A stretch of 64,000 nt of DNA from Streptomyces sp. 35G-GA-8 (GTDB lineage Bacteria > Actinomycetota > Actinomycetes > Streptomycetales > Streptomycetaceae), in assembly GCF_023534745.1 (NCBI RefSeq), contig NZ_JAMHJQ010000009.1, positions 1 through 64,000 on the forward strand. Direction: 5' to 3'. The notes beneath the pieces were generated by a model, which did no database searches, was not told the DNA's origin, and saw only the letters and a list, made by a program, of their open reading frames with translations. The translations under genes were made by a program, and so were the position numbers. Shown piece by piece: positions 32,255-40,899 of this stretch (the first letter of the stretch is position 1; the number at the start of each line of letters is the position of its first letter).

Positions 32255-33337
32255 GTGGCAGAGAACGGGATACCCGACGAGTATCTGGACGGGTACGCCC
32301 GCATCCTGGCGGCGGTCGCCCCGACGGGCCGCCGGCTCACCCGGGACGAATTGCTGGCCCGTCGCGAGATGGGGGAACGGGCCGCGGAGGCCGGCTTCGG
32401 GCTGCGTGCCCTGGTCGGCGCGCATCTCGCCTCGGCCCGTACCCACTGGCCCGTCACCGCGGCCCCCGGCACCCGCGACGGCGCCGCGTCCACCGACAGC
32501 GTGCTCGCCGCCATCGAGCAGGCCGTGGACGCGTTCGCCGAGGGGTACGAACGCGCGCAGCGGCTCGCCGTACGCCAGGAGGTCGCCGCGCGCCGGGAGT
32601 TCATCGACGATCTGCTGTACGGGCGCAGCGATCTGGGGCGGCTGGCCGAGCGTGCCGAGCGGTTCGGGCTGCGGCTCTCGTACGAACATGCCGTGGCGGT
32701 CGCGGAGGGCGCCGTCCCGTACGACGAGGAGGACGCCGTTCCGCGCTCGGTGGAGCGGGCTCTGAACGGCCGGTTCGGCGATCGCGACGTGCTGCTCACG
32801 ACGAAGACGGGCCGGCTCGTCTGTATCGCGCCGGGCGACCAGGCGGAAGTCCTCGCCTACTTCGCCAAACAGGCGTTCGCCGCCACGGACGGCGGCCGGG
32901 TCGCCATCGGCCGGCCCCGGCCCGGAGTGGGCGGGGTCGTGCAGTCGTACGAGGAAGCGCTGAACGTACTCGACCTCGCCGAACGGCTCGACCTGGACGA
33001 TCCCGTCCTGCACGCCGCCGATCTGCTCGTCTATCCGGTCCTCACCCGGGACCGGCAGGCGATGACGGAACTCGTCCTCAGCGCGCTCGGTCCGCTGGAG
33101 GCGGCGCGCGGCGGCGCCCGGCCGCTCATCGAGACCCTCACCGTCTACTTCGACGCGGGGTGTGTGGCGGCGGAGGCCGCGCGGCGGCTCTCGCTGAGCG
33201 TGCGAGCCCTGACATACCGGCTGGAAAGGATCCATAAGCTCACCGGCGCCGATCCCGCCGATCCGGTGCATCGCTACACCTTGCAAACCGCTGTGATCGG
33301 GGCCAGGCTCATGGACTGGCCGGCGAAGTCCTTCTGA
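32255..33337 (+). CDS. PucR-type helix-turn-helix transcriptional regulator
   Basis: 360 aa. The C-terminal PucR HTH is clear: LIETLTVYFDAGCVAAEAAR, RLSLSVRALTYRLERIHKLT and HRYTLQTAVIGARLM. A GGDEF-like/CdaR central domain precedes it (ERAERFGLRLSYEHAVAVAEG). GTG 32255 has AGGGG 6 nt upstream. Longer upstream readings translate the decamer repeats and are rejected. It may bind its own decamer array. The target genes are unknown. Confidence 0.88.
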   Translation: MAENGIPDEYLDGYARILAAVAPTGRRLTRDELLARREMGERAAEAGFGLRALVGAHLASARTHWPVTAAPGTRDGAASTDSVLAAIEQAVDAFAEGYERAQRLAVRQEVAARREFIDDLLYGRSDLGRLAERAERFGLRLSYEHAVAVAEGAVPYDEEDAVPRSVERALNGRFGDRDVLLTTKTGRLVCIAPGDQAEVLAYFAKQAFAATDGGRVAIGRPRPGVGGVVQSYEEALNVLDLAERLDLDDPVLHAADLLVYPVLTRDRQAMTELVLSALGPLEAARGGARPLIETLTVYFDAGCVAAEAARRLSLSVRALTYRLERIHKLTGADPADPVHRYTLQTAVIGARLMDWPAKSF

Positions 33338-33522
33338 ACCGGGAGACATTCCGGCCGCGAGCCGCCGCGTGTCCTTCCGGACGGTCCGGACGGGGAGACC
33401 TGCGACTGTCGGCATTAAGAACGCGTTAAGACTGCCGGAAAACGGCAATGTCCGGTTCCGGACAAAGATGGGACCATGGGGCCCTGCCGAGGAAATGAGC
33501 GGCAGAGGGGGAGGGGGAACCG

Positions 33523-34047
33523 ATGGATCCGATGACCTTGTTTCTCGGTCTCGGCATCGCGGGGATCGTGCTGCTCGTCCTGTCGCTGATCTTCGACGGC
33601 ATTCTCGAAGGGCTCTTCGACGGGGTCGGGGTGCTGAACGGACTGTTCGACGGGCTGCTTTCGCTGCCGGTGATCGCCGGGTTCGTCTCGATGCTCGGCT
33701 TCGGGGGAGCGATCGTGCTGGGCACCACGCAGCTCGGTACCGGACCGGCCGCCGTCACGGGGGTGGCGGCCGGGTTCGGTGCCGGATGGCTCACCTGGAA
33801 GTTCAGCAAGGCGCTGATGCGTGACCAGACAGCCGTCACCCCACGGGGCGACGATCTCGTGGGGTCGGCGGGCACGGTGGTCACCGCGATTCCGGCCGGC
33901 GGGTATGGCGAGGTGCTGCTGCGGCTCGGCGGTCAGCCGGTGAAGTACGCGGCGAAGAGCGCGCAGCCCGTGGCGAACGGCGCCGAGATCTGGGTGGAGG
34001 AGACGCTCTCGTCGACCTCGGTCCTGGTGCGTCCCGTGCAGCGCTGA
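33523..34047 (+). CDS. NfeD-like integral membrane protein
   Basis: 174 aa. Two to three membrane helices (about 5-25, 45-65, 68-90) precede an OB-fold domain (LVGSAGTVVTAIPAGGYGEV, VANGAEIWVEE). NfeD proteins are membrane partners of SPFH/flotillin proteins, and a flotillin gene follows 180 bp downstream on the same strand. It probably helps organise membrane microdomains. The ATG is preceded by GGGGGAGGGGGAA. Confidence 0.87.
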   Translation: MDPMTLFLGLGIAGIVLLVLSLIFDGILEGLFDGVGVLNGLFDGLLSLPVIAGFVSMLGFGGAIVLGTTQLGTGPAAVTGVAAGFGAGWLTWKFSKALMRDQTAVTPRGDDLVGSAGTVVTAIPAGGYGEVLLRLGGQPVKYAAKSAQPVANGAEIWVEETLSSTSVLVRPVQR

Positions 34048-34226
34048 CCGGCTCAGCACGGGCCCTGCCTCGACCTGCTCCATCTCGCGCCGCCCACCTT
34101 GTCCCGCTCCGTCGTCCTTCGTCCCGCCCAAAGATGCCTTTTCAGCCCTCTTCATCCCTATTCGTCAATTTTTCGCCTCAATCGCCTTGATTTGCCGTCC
34201 CTTCGGAAGGCAAGGGAGAGAGCACC

Positions 34227-35675
34227 ATGAGTCCACTTCTCATCGCCGTGGTGGGGGTCGTCGCACTCGTCGTCCTACTGGCACTCGCCGTCATCACGCG
34301 CTACAAGGTCGCCGGGCCCAGCCAGGCGTTCATCGTCACCGGCCGGCGCGGCAAGCAGTCGACCGATCCGGCCACCGGCCGGGTGTCCATGGACACCAGC
34401 GGCCAGAAGGTCGTGGTCGGCGGCGGCGTCTTCGTCGTCCCGTTCGTACAGCAGAAGTTCACACTGGACCTGTCCAGCCGGCACATCCCGGTGGCCGTGC
34501 GCGGCGCGGTCACGCTGCGCGGGGTGAAGGCGAACCTCGAAGGCGTCGCCATCGTCAAGGTCGGCGGCACCGAGGACTCCATCCGGGCCGCGGCCCAGCG
34601 CTTCCTCCAGCAGCAGGGCGGCATCGTCGGCTTCACCCAGGAAGTGCTCTCGGGCGCGCTGCGCTCCATCGTCGGCCGGATGTCGGTCGAGGACATCATC
34701 CGCGACCGCGCGGCCTTCGCCGGCCAGGTCGCGGAGGAGGCCGAGGCGAGCCTGTCCGGGCAGGGCCTGGTGCTGGACGCCTTCCAGATCCAGGACATCA
34801 CCACCGAGGGCTCGTATCTGGAGGACCTCGGCCGGCCCGAGGCCGCGCGTGCCAAGCAGGAGGCCGACATCGCCGAGGCGGTGGCGCGCCGCGCCGCCGA
34901 GCAGGCACGGCTGAAGGCGGAGGAAGAGATCGCGATCGCCCAGCGGACCTTCTATCTGAAGCAGGCCGAGATCAAGGCCGAGACGGACGAGGCGGCGGCG
35001 CGCGCCGCGGCGGCGGGACCGCTGGCCCAGGCGGCGCGCGAGCAGGACGTGCTCGCGGAGCAGGAGAAGGTGGCCCAGCGCCAGGCCGCGCTGACCGACC
35101 GCGAGCTGGACACCAAGGTGCGCAAGCCCGCGGACGCCGCGCGGTACCAGGCCGAGCAGGAGGCCGAGGCGCGGCGGATCGCGCTGGTCAAGCAGGCCGA
35201 GGCGGACGCCGAGCGGTCCCGGCTCACCGGTGAGGGCGAGAAGGCGCACCGCGCCGCGCTCGCCGCCGCCGTACGGATCGAGGGCGAGGCGGAGGCCGCC
35301 GCGATCGGCGCCAAGGGTGCCGCGGAGGCGGAAGCGATGCACAAGAAGGCCGACGCGTTCGCGCGGTACGGGGACGCGGCCGTCCTCCAGATGCTGGTGG
35401 AGGTGCTGCCGTCGGTCGTCGAGAAGGCGTCCGAGCCGCTGAGCGCGGTGGACAAGATGACGGTGATCTCGACGGACGGCGCCGGTCAGCTGGCGCGTAC
35501 CGTCGCCGACAATGTCGCGCAGGGCGTCGAACTGCTCAGCTCCACCACCGGAGTCGACCTGGCCGAGCTGCTGAAGGGCGTCGCGGCGGGCAAGACGGGG
35601 GGCCCGGGCGCGGGCGCGGTGGCGAAGACGACGGGGGCCGCCAAGGTCAACGGGCAGATCGAGGTCACGGACTGA
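34227..35675 (+). CDS. Flotillin-like SPFH/Band 7 protein
   Basis: 482 aa. N-terminal membrane hairpin (LLIAVVGVVALVVLLALAVI), SPFH domain (about 30-210; DLSSRHIPVAVRGAVTLRGV, FLQQQGGIVGFTQEVLSGAL), then a long Ala/Glu/Lys/Arg coiled coil (210-390) and a flotillin C-terminal domain. It oligomerises on the inner membrane face. Start at ATG 34227 with GGGAGAG upstream. It is functionally paired with the NfeD-like gene. Confidence 0.93.
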   Translation: MSPLLIAVVGVVALVVLLALAVITRYKVAGPSQAFIVTGRRGKQSTDPATGRVSMDTSGQKVVVGGGVFVVPFVQQKFTLDLSSRHIPVAVRGAVTLRGVKANLEGVAIVKVGGTEDSIRAAAQRFLQQQGGIVGFTQEVLSGALRSIVGRMSVEDIIRDRAAFAGQVAEEAEASLSGQGLVLDAFQIQDITTEGSYLEDLGRPEAARAKQEADIAEAVARRAAEQARLKAEEEIAIAQRTFYLKQAEIKAETDEAAARAAAAGPLAQAAREQDVLAEQEKVAQRQAALTDRELDTKVRKPADAARYQAEQEAEARRIALVKQAEADAERSRLTGEGEKAHRAALAAAVRIEGEAEAAAIGAKGAAEAEAMHKKADAFARYGDAAVLQMLVEVLPSVVEKASEPLSAVDKMTVISTDGAGQLARTVADNVAQGVELLSSTTGVDLAELLKGVAAGKTGGPGAGAVAKTTGAAKVNGQIEVTD

Positions 35676-35775
35676 GCAAGCGCTCTCCGAACGGACCGAG
35701 CGAACGCTCTCCGAACGGACCGAGCGAGCGCTCCCTGAAGGGACCGAGCGAGCGCCCTGAACGGGCCGAGCGCTC
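35673..35775. repeat. About four 24-bp tandem repeats after the flotillin gene
   Basis: A unit like GGACCGAGCGAACGCTCTCC is repeated with small changes directly after the flotillin stop. It contains GAGCG/CGCTC self-complementary segments, so the transcript could fold into several short hairpins. Confidence 0.7.
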
Positions 35776-35790
35776 TGTCCGCACCACACC

Positions 35791-35828
35791 GAGGGGCCCG
35801 GTCGACGGGGGATCCGACCGGGCCTCTC
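35791..35828 (+). terminator. Rho-independent-type terminator hairpin
   Basis: GAGGGGCCCGGTC (35791-35803) pairs with GACCGGGCCTCTC (35816-35828) with one G-U pair. Strong stem downstream of the flotillin gene. Confidence 0.75.
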
Positions 35829-36018
35829 GGCTTTCTCCGTCCGGCAACCGACCTCGGCGCGTGCGCAGTTGCCATCCCATGTGCGGGTATCACCTCACAA
35901 AGGCGAGGCAAAGAAGCACAGTCGGCTCGTATCCGCGATTCCCCGGCGGGTCGGCGGGGCATCACCAGGGTGCAGCCGCCACGCGGACCTCTCAGCGGAC
36001 CTCCCGAGGGGGAATCTG

Positions 36019-36579
36019 ATGAGCCGACCCTGCCTGCCGCCGGACACGACCGTATCGCCGGACACGACCGTATCGCCGGGCCCGACCGTTTCGCCGGGCC
36101 CGACCGTCCCGGCGCGTACGTCCCTCACCCTCCGTGGAGAGGTCGCGTGTCCGGTCTCGCTGACCGTCGCCGATCTGCGGGAGCGCTGGGAGCAGCACCG
36201 CGCCGAGGTGGTCTTCGACTGCGCCACCAGCGGGCCTCGGCACCACACCTTCGAGGGCCCCCTGCTCCGGGAGGTGGTCGGCGACGCGAAGCCGGTCTTC
36301 GACCCCCGTCGGCGCAAGGACAGGTCCCGGTTCCTGATCGCCGTCACCGGCGGGGACGGGCACCATACGGTGCTCTCCTGGGCGGAGATCGACGCCGACT
36401 TCGGCAACGTACCGATCCTGCTGGCCACGACGATGGACGGGCGCGGCCTGGAGTCGGCGGGCTCCCAGCTGGTGGTGCCCACGGACCGCTGCGGGGCGCG
36501 CTACATCAGCGCGATCACCAGCGTGTGGGTGGGCACCTGCGCGGTTCCGCCTCAGCGGACCCGGGCCACGCCCACGTAG
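36019..36579 (+). CDS. Molybdopterin-binding oxidoreductase-fold protein (SUOX-like domain only)
   Basis: 186 aa. A low-complexity six-residue repeat DTTVSP/GPTVSP (residues 9-30, an 18-bp DNA repeat) precedes a sulfite-oxidase-type molybdopterin domain. Visible are SLTLRGEVACPVSLTVADLR, VVFDCATSGPRHHTFEGPLL and GSQLVVPTDRCGARYISAIT. The first Cys (VFDCATS) fits the cofactor-ligand position. It is much shorter than sulfite oxidase and may be a minimal or inactive form. GGGGGAA before ATG. The 3' end overlaps the convergent methyltransferase gene. Confidence 0.8.
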   Translation: MSRPCLPPDTTVSPDTTVSPGPTVSPGPTVPARTSLTLRGEVACPVSLTVADLRERWEQHRAEVVFDCATSGPRHHTFEGPLLREVVGDAKPVFDPRRRKDRSRFLIAVTGGDGHHTVLSWAEIDADFGNVPILLATTMDGRGLESAGSQLVVPTDRCGARYISAITSVWVGTCAVPPQRTRATPT

Positions 36580-37337
36580 AAGGAGCTCTGCTCGTCCTCG
36601 GGGGCGGGTGTCCCCTTGAACCACTTCGGGGCCGTCACCAGGCCCGGATCCACCAGATCCAGCCCGTCGAAGAACCGCAGGACCTCGGCGTGCGTGCGCA
36701 GCCGGAGCGCGATGCCGCCCTTGCCGTAGGTGTTGGTGACCTGGCCCGCCTTCTGCGGCTGGAAGTCGCCGGTGCCCTGTGAGAAGACGAAGAGACTGCC
36801 GGACGGCAGCGCGTCCACCAGGGTGCGGGTGATGCCGTACGGGTCGTCCTCGTCGGGGATGAAGTGCATCAGGGCGATGAGGGACAGGGCGAGGGGCCTG
36901 CTGAAGTCGAGGAAGCCACGGGCGTGTTCAAGGATCTCGTGCGGCCGGCGGACATCCGCCTCGACGTAGTCGGTGGCGCCTTCGGGTGTGCTGATCAGCA
37001 GGGCCTCGGCGTGACGCAGCACGATCGGGTCGTTGTCCGTGTAGACGACGCGTGAGGCCGGCGCGGTCTGCTGGACGATCTGGTGGAGGTTCGGCTCGGT
37101 CGGGATTCCCGTACCGATGTCGAGGTACTGCTCGATACCGCTGCGCGCCATCCAGGCCGCGGCGCGGTGCATGAACGCGCGGTTCAGCCGGGAGTCGCGC
37201 CGGGAGTCCTCGGGCAGCTGCTCCCCTATCTCCCGGTCGACCGGATAGTTGTCCTTACCGCCGAGCAGATAGTCGTACACCCGGGCCGGGTGAGGCTTGC
37301 TGGTGTCGATCTGGGGCTTGGGTATGCCTGCCGTCAT
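36552..37337 (-). CDS. SAM-dependent methyltransferase (DUF574/PF04672 family)
   Basis: 261 aa. Characteristic start: DTSKPHPARVYDYLLGGKDN; SAM site YLDIGTGIPTEPNLHQI; then VVYTDNDPIVLRHAEALL and HFIPDEDDPYGI. Substrate unknown. It lies 6 bp downstream of the XRE regulator gene at 37344-38204, and AGGAG is inside that gene's end, so the two are probably one operon. The pairing is frequent in Streptomyces. Confidence 0.93.
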   Translation of the reverse strand: MTAGIPKPQIDTSKPHPARVYDYLLGGKDNYPVDREIGEQLPEDSRRDSRLNRAFMHRAAAWMARSGIEQYLDIGTGIPTEPNLHQIVQQTAPASRVVYTDNDPIVLRHAEALLISTPEGATDYVEADVRRPHEILEHARGFLDFSRPLALSLIALMHFIPDEDDPYGITRTLVDALPSGSLFVFSQGTGDFQPQKAGQVTNTYGKGGIALRLRTHAEVLRFFDGLDLVDPGLVTAPKWFKGTPAPEDEQSSFYVGVARVR

Positions 37338-37343
37338 CTCGGG

Positions 37344-38204
37344 TCACAGCTCCTTACGGAAATCGGCGAGGATCTGTTTGGTGCGGCGCGCGGATTCCGC
37401 GTGGGCCACCATGCGGTCCATCGCCTCCATGTGCTCCGCCACCTCGCCGGTGTTGTCGATATAGAGCGCACCGGTCAGATATTCGACGATGACCATATCG
37501 GGCAATTCGGGTATGGCGAAGCGGAACAGCACGAAGGGGCTGTAGGTGCCGGGGTGATGCCCGGCGGCGAACTCGGCTATCTGGAGCGTCACATTCGGCA
37601 GCTCGGCCGCGGCCAGCAGCCGGTCGATCTGCGCGCGCATCACGGCGGACGAGCCGACGGGGCGGTGCAGAACCGTCTCGTCCATGACAACCCAGAAGAC
37701 CGGGGCCTCCGGTCCGGTCAGCAGCGACTGGCGCTCCAGGCGCAGCGCCACATGGCGTTCGATGCGCGCCGGGTCGTTCCGGCCGACCTCGCCGTAGGTC
37801 AGTATCGCGCGGGCGTAGTCCTCGGTCTGGAGGAGCCCCGGCACGAAATGCGGCTCGTAGCACCGGATGGTCTTGGCCGCCTCCTCCAGGCTGACATGGC
37901 CGCCGAACCACTCCGGCAGGACGTCGTGGAAGCGCTGCCACCAGCCGGGCTTGTTGGCCTCGTCGACCAGTTGGAGGAAGGCGGCGGCCTCGTCGCCCGT
38001 CACGCCGTACGCGGGCAGCAGCAGCTGTACGTACGGGACCTTGAGCGCGACCTCGGCCATTTCCATGCGCCGTATCGTCGCGGGGGCGACATGCAGCAGT
38101 CTGGCGGCCCGGTCGCGGCTGAGGCCGGCTCTCTCGCGCAGCCCCTGGAGCCGTTTGCTCAGGACGAGTTGCCCAATTGTCGGAGCGGACCGCGGCTCGC
38201 TCAC
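37344..38204 (-). CDS. XRE family regulator with DUF5753 domain
   Basis: 286 aa. HTH: SKRLQGLRERAGLSRDRAAR, VAPATIRRMEMAEV; DUF5753: YEPHFVPGLLQTEDYARAIL, RIERHVALRLERQSLL and ELPDMVIVEYLTGALYIDNT. GTG 38204 gives the usual N-terminal length; longer upstream readings run through the polypyrimidine repeat and are not credible. Operon with the DUF574 methyltransferase. Confidence 0.92.
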   Translation of the reverse strand: MSEPRSAPTIGQLVLSKRLQGLRERAGLSRDRAARLLHVAPATIRRMEMAEVALKVPYVQLLLPAYGVTGDEAAAFLQLVDEANKPGWWQRFHDVLPEWFGGHVSLEEAAKTIRCYEPHFVPGLLQTEDYARAILTYGEVGRNDPARIERHVALRLERQSLLTGPEAPVFWVVMDETVLHRPVGSSAVMRAQIDRLLAAAELPNVTLQIAEFAAGHHPGTYSPFVLFRFAIPELPDMVIVEYLTGALYIDNTGEVAEHMEAMDRMVAHAESARRTKQILADFRKEL

Positions 38205-38404
38205 ACCCCACCACCAGCCACCAGCATGCGGGCAGTTTGCCACAGCGGCCCGAACACGCACACGGGGGCGTCGGCGTGGATGGACGCCGTGGTTCCGGCC
38301 GGACGGCAAGATGAACCCGCGACGTCGACGGGGATACCTTCCGATGTCCTCAGGATGGCGTCCGCCGGTTAGCATCGAATCGCGGCACTTTCTCGCCTCC
38401 CGCC

Positions 38405-38516
38405 GTTTCCGTGCCCTGTCCCTCGTTTCCGTGCCCTGTCCCTCGTTTCCGTGTCCTGTTTCCTGCCCTGGCCCTTCTCCTCCCTGCCCCTTCCCCTCCC
38501 TGCCCCTTCCCTTCCC
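38405..38516. repeat. Polypyrimidine tandem-repeat tract
   Basis: Two perfect copies of GTTTCCGTGCCCTGTCCCTC (38405-38424, 38425-38444), a third degenerate one, then CTCCCTGCCCCTTCCC-type repeats. More than 85% of bases on the plus strand are pyrimidines over about 110 bp. It lies in the 339-bp gap (38205-38543) between the divergent XRE and glycosyltransferase genes, where I see no gene. Confidence 0.8.
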
Positions 38517-38543
38517 GTCACCGAGAGCTGGAGTGATCTGGAC

Positions 38544-39419
38544 GTGTCCCGACCGCGTGTGGGTGTGGCCGTGCTGACGATGGGGAACAGGCCCGTCGAA
38601 CTGCGGGCCCTGCTGGACTCCGTCGCCAAGCAGCGGGAGGCCCCGACACGGATCGTGGTCGTGGGCAACGGCGCTCCCCTGCCCGAGCTGCCCGAGGGCG
38701 TCATCGGAGTCGAGCTGACGGAAAACCTCGGGGTCTCCGGCGGGCGCAATGTCGCCATGGAGAAGCTCCGCGACTGCGGCGACGTGGACGTTCTGGTGGA
38801 CCTGGACGACGACGGCCTGCTGATCGAGGCCGATGTGATCACCCGCGTCGCCGATCTGTACGAGGCGCACCCCCGGCTCGGCATCGTCAGCTTCCGTATC
38901 GCGGACGAGACCGGCCTCACCCAGCGGCGGCATGTGCCCCGGCTGCGGGTGGACGATCCGATGCGCGCGGGCGAGGTGACCACCTTCCTGGGCGGCGGAC
39001 ACGCGCTGTCCATGGCGATGCTGGCGGAGACGGGCGGCTGGCCCGACGCGTTCTTCTTCACGCACGAGGAGACCGACCTCGCGTGGCGCGCGCTGGACGC
39101 GGACTGGACGATCCGCTACGAGCCGGAACTGGTGCTCCAGCACCCGCGCACCTCACCGGCGAGGCACGCGGAGTTCTACCGGATGACCGCCCGCAACCGG
39201 GTATGGCTGGCACGCCGGCACCTGCCCGCGCCGCTCGTACCGCTGTATCTCGGTACGTGGATTCTGCTCACCGTGGCGCGCACGCGGTCGGTGAGCGGGC
39301 TGCGGGCGTGGTTCGGCGGCTTCTTCGAGGGAGTACGCACGGCGTGCGGGACGCGACGGCCGATGCGGTGGCGAACGGTGGGACGCATGACGGCGCTGGG
39401 TCGGCCACCGGTGATCTGA
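38544..39419 (+). CDS. Glycosyltransferase family 2
   Basis: 291 aa. GT-A fold: VAVLTMGNRPVELRALLDSV, VVGNGAPLPELPEGV, NLGVSGGRNVAMEKL and the metal-binding DLDDDGLL (DxD). The acceptor-side HEETDLAWRAL (ED-type) follows. A hydrophobic helix near the C terminus (PLVPLYLGTWILLTVART) suggests membrane association. It transfers a sugar from NDP-sugar to an unknown acceptor. GTG 38544 has GGAG 10 nt upstream. Its stop is 8 bp from repeat copy IV. Confidence 0.9.
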   Translation: MSRPRVGVAVLTMGNRPVELRALLDSVAKQREAPTRIVVVGNGAPLPELPEGVIGVELTENLGVSGGRNVAMEKLRDCGDVDVLVDLDDDGLLIEADVITRVADLYEAHPRLGIVSFRIADETGLTQRRHVPRLRVDDPMRAGEVTTFLGGGHALSMAMLAETGGWPDAFFFTHEETDLAWRALDADWTIRYEPELVLQHPRTSPARHAEFYRMTARNRVWLARRHLPAPLVPLYLGTWILLTVARTRSVSGLRAWFGGFFEGVRTACGTRRPMRWRTVGRMTALGRPPVI

Positions 39420-39426
39420 CGTGGCG

Positions 39427-40492
39427 GAGGGGTAGTCGGGGGCACCCGGTGCGTTTGGTGTCGGGTGGGGGCCGCCCCTGATCTTTGAGTTTCGCGGTTC
39501 CGGGCCGGGCATCAAGGGCGCTCCTCCGTCGCGTCGGCTACGCCGATTCCGCTTCGCTCCACCCTTGACACCCAACCCTCCACCGCAAGTGCAGCTTTGA
39601 GGGGGGCGGCCCGGGGGGAGGGGTCCCCGGGGAAGCACCCATGTTCCGGGGTCCGGTTCCCGGCTTTCGGGTGGGTGGGCCCTGCGGGGCTGCGCGGCAG
39701 TGGAGTGGGGCGGCCCGACACCGGCTCAGCGACTGATCCCCGTGGGCGGCTGGGACTCATGCCCCGCTGTGCGGGCTCGTTGTCGCCTGCACCTGTCGAC
39801 GGAGGCAGACGGACCCGCAAGCCACCCCCTATGTCCCAGTTTGGCGAGCTGTTCGGGGGCTCCCCGGCCGGTCATGTGTCCTGGGTTCGGTTAAGTCGTT
39901 CCCACGACACATCGCCACTTCCCACCGGCCCATTGGCCGCCCCGTGAGTCACCCCCGCCCCACCATCCACGCATCCTGGGGCGGTGGGCCGGTCGGAGGG
40001 GGTGATGTGTCATGGGGCCCGGTTAACCGAACTCCCGACGCATGAGCCGCCGGAGCCCTCCCCAAAGCCCCTTCCAAAAGGGGACATTGGGGGCAGGTGG
40101 CAGGCCCGTCCACCTCGGCTGACAGGTGTCGGCCGACAACGGGCCCTCACAGCGGGGCATGAGTCCCAGCCGCTCCCCGACCGTCAGTCGCCTTGCCGGT
40201 GCCGGGCCTCCCCACTCCACTGCCGCGCGCCCCGCAGGGCCCACCCACCTGCGGTCGGCAACCGGCCGTCCCCATGCACGGATCCCCTCCGGGGACCCCT
40301 CCCCCGGGCCGCCCCCCTCAAAGCAGCACTTGCGGTGGAGGGGCGGGTGTCCAGGGTGGAGCGAAGCGGAATCGGCGCAGCCGACGCGACGGAGGAGCGC
40401 CCTTGATACCCGGCCCGGAACCGCGACACTGAAACCTAGGGGCGGCCCCCACCCGTCTCCGAACCTTCCGGCCCACCCCGACTACCCCTCGG
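39427..40492. repeat. Long inverted-repeat element, copy IV (complete)
   Basis: About 1.07 kb with terminal GAGGGGTAGTCGGGG and CCCCGACTACCCCTC. The left tip is CGGC-GTA-GCCG and the right tip CGGC-GCA-GCCG, both in the GAGCGAAGCGG variant. The centre (39865-40060) has two palindromes, GGTTAAGTC and GGTTAACC types. It is joined directly to a further single arm (40498-40857). Confidence 0.9.
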
Positions 40493-40497
40493 CACGA

Positions 40498-40857
40498 ACC
40501 CCCACCCAACAACGCACCCCCACCAGCGGGGCATGAATCCCGGCCACTCCCCGACCGACAGTCGCTTTGCCGGTGCCGGGCCGCCCCATTCCACTGCTGC
40601 GCCCCACCCACCGGGCCGCAGGCCGGGAACCGAGCCGGTCCAATAGACAGGCCCCCCGGGGACCCCTCCCCCGGGCCGCCCCCCTCAAAGCTGCACTTGC
40701 GGTGGAGGGGCGGGTGTCAAGGGTGGGCGCAGCCCATCGGCTTGCCGACGCGACGAAGGAGCGCCCTTGATACCCGACCCGGAACCGCGAAACTGAAACC
40801 CAAGGGGCGGCCCCCACCCGTCTCTGGACCCTCCGGGTAACCCCGGTTACCCCTCGG
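40498..40857 (+). repeat. Single arm of the long-repeat family, copy V
   Basis: One right-sense arm starting near CCAGCGGGGCATGAATCCCG and ending TTACCCCTCGG. Hairpin tip GGGC-GCA-GCCC with CGGC-TT-GCCG, as in copy I. It has no inverted mate of its own. It lies in tandem behind copy IV and ends just before the P450 operon. Confidence 0.85.
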
Positions 40858-40899
40858 CACTGACCTCACGCCGACCAACCACCCCACCACCACCCCGCT

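Noticed and set aside
38205-39143. 599-residue reading of the XRE regulator
   Set aside because: The extra sequence is the reverse of the glycosyltransferase gene and the polypyrimidine tract. The family starts near GTG 38204.
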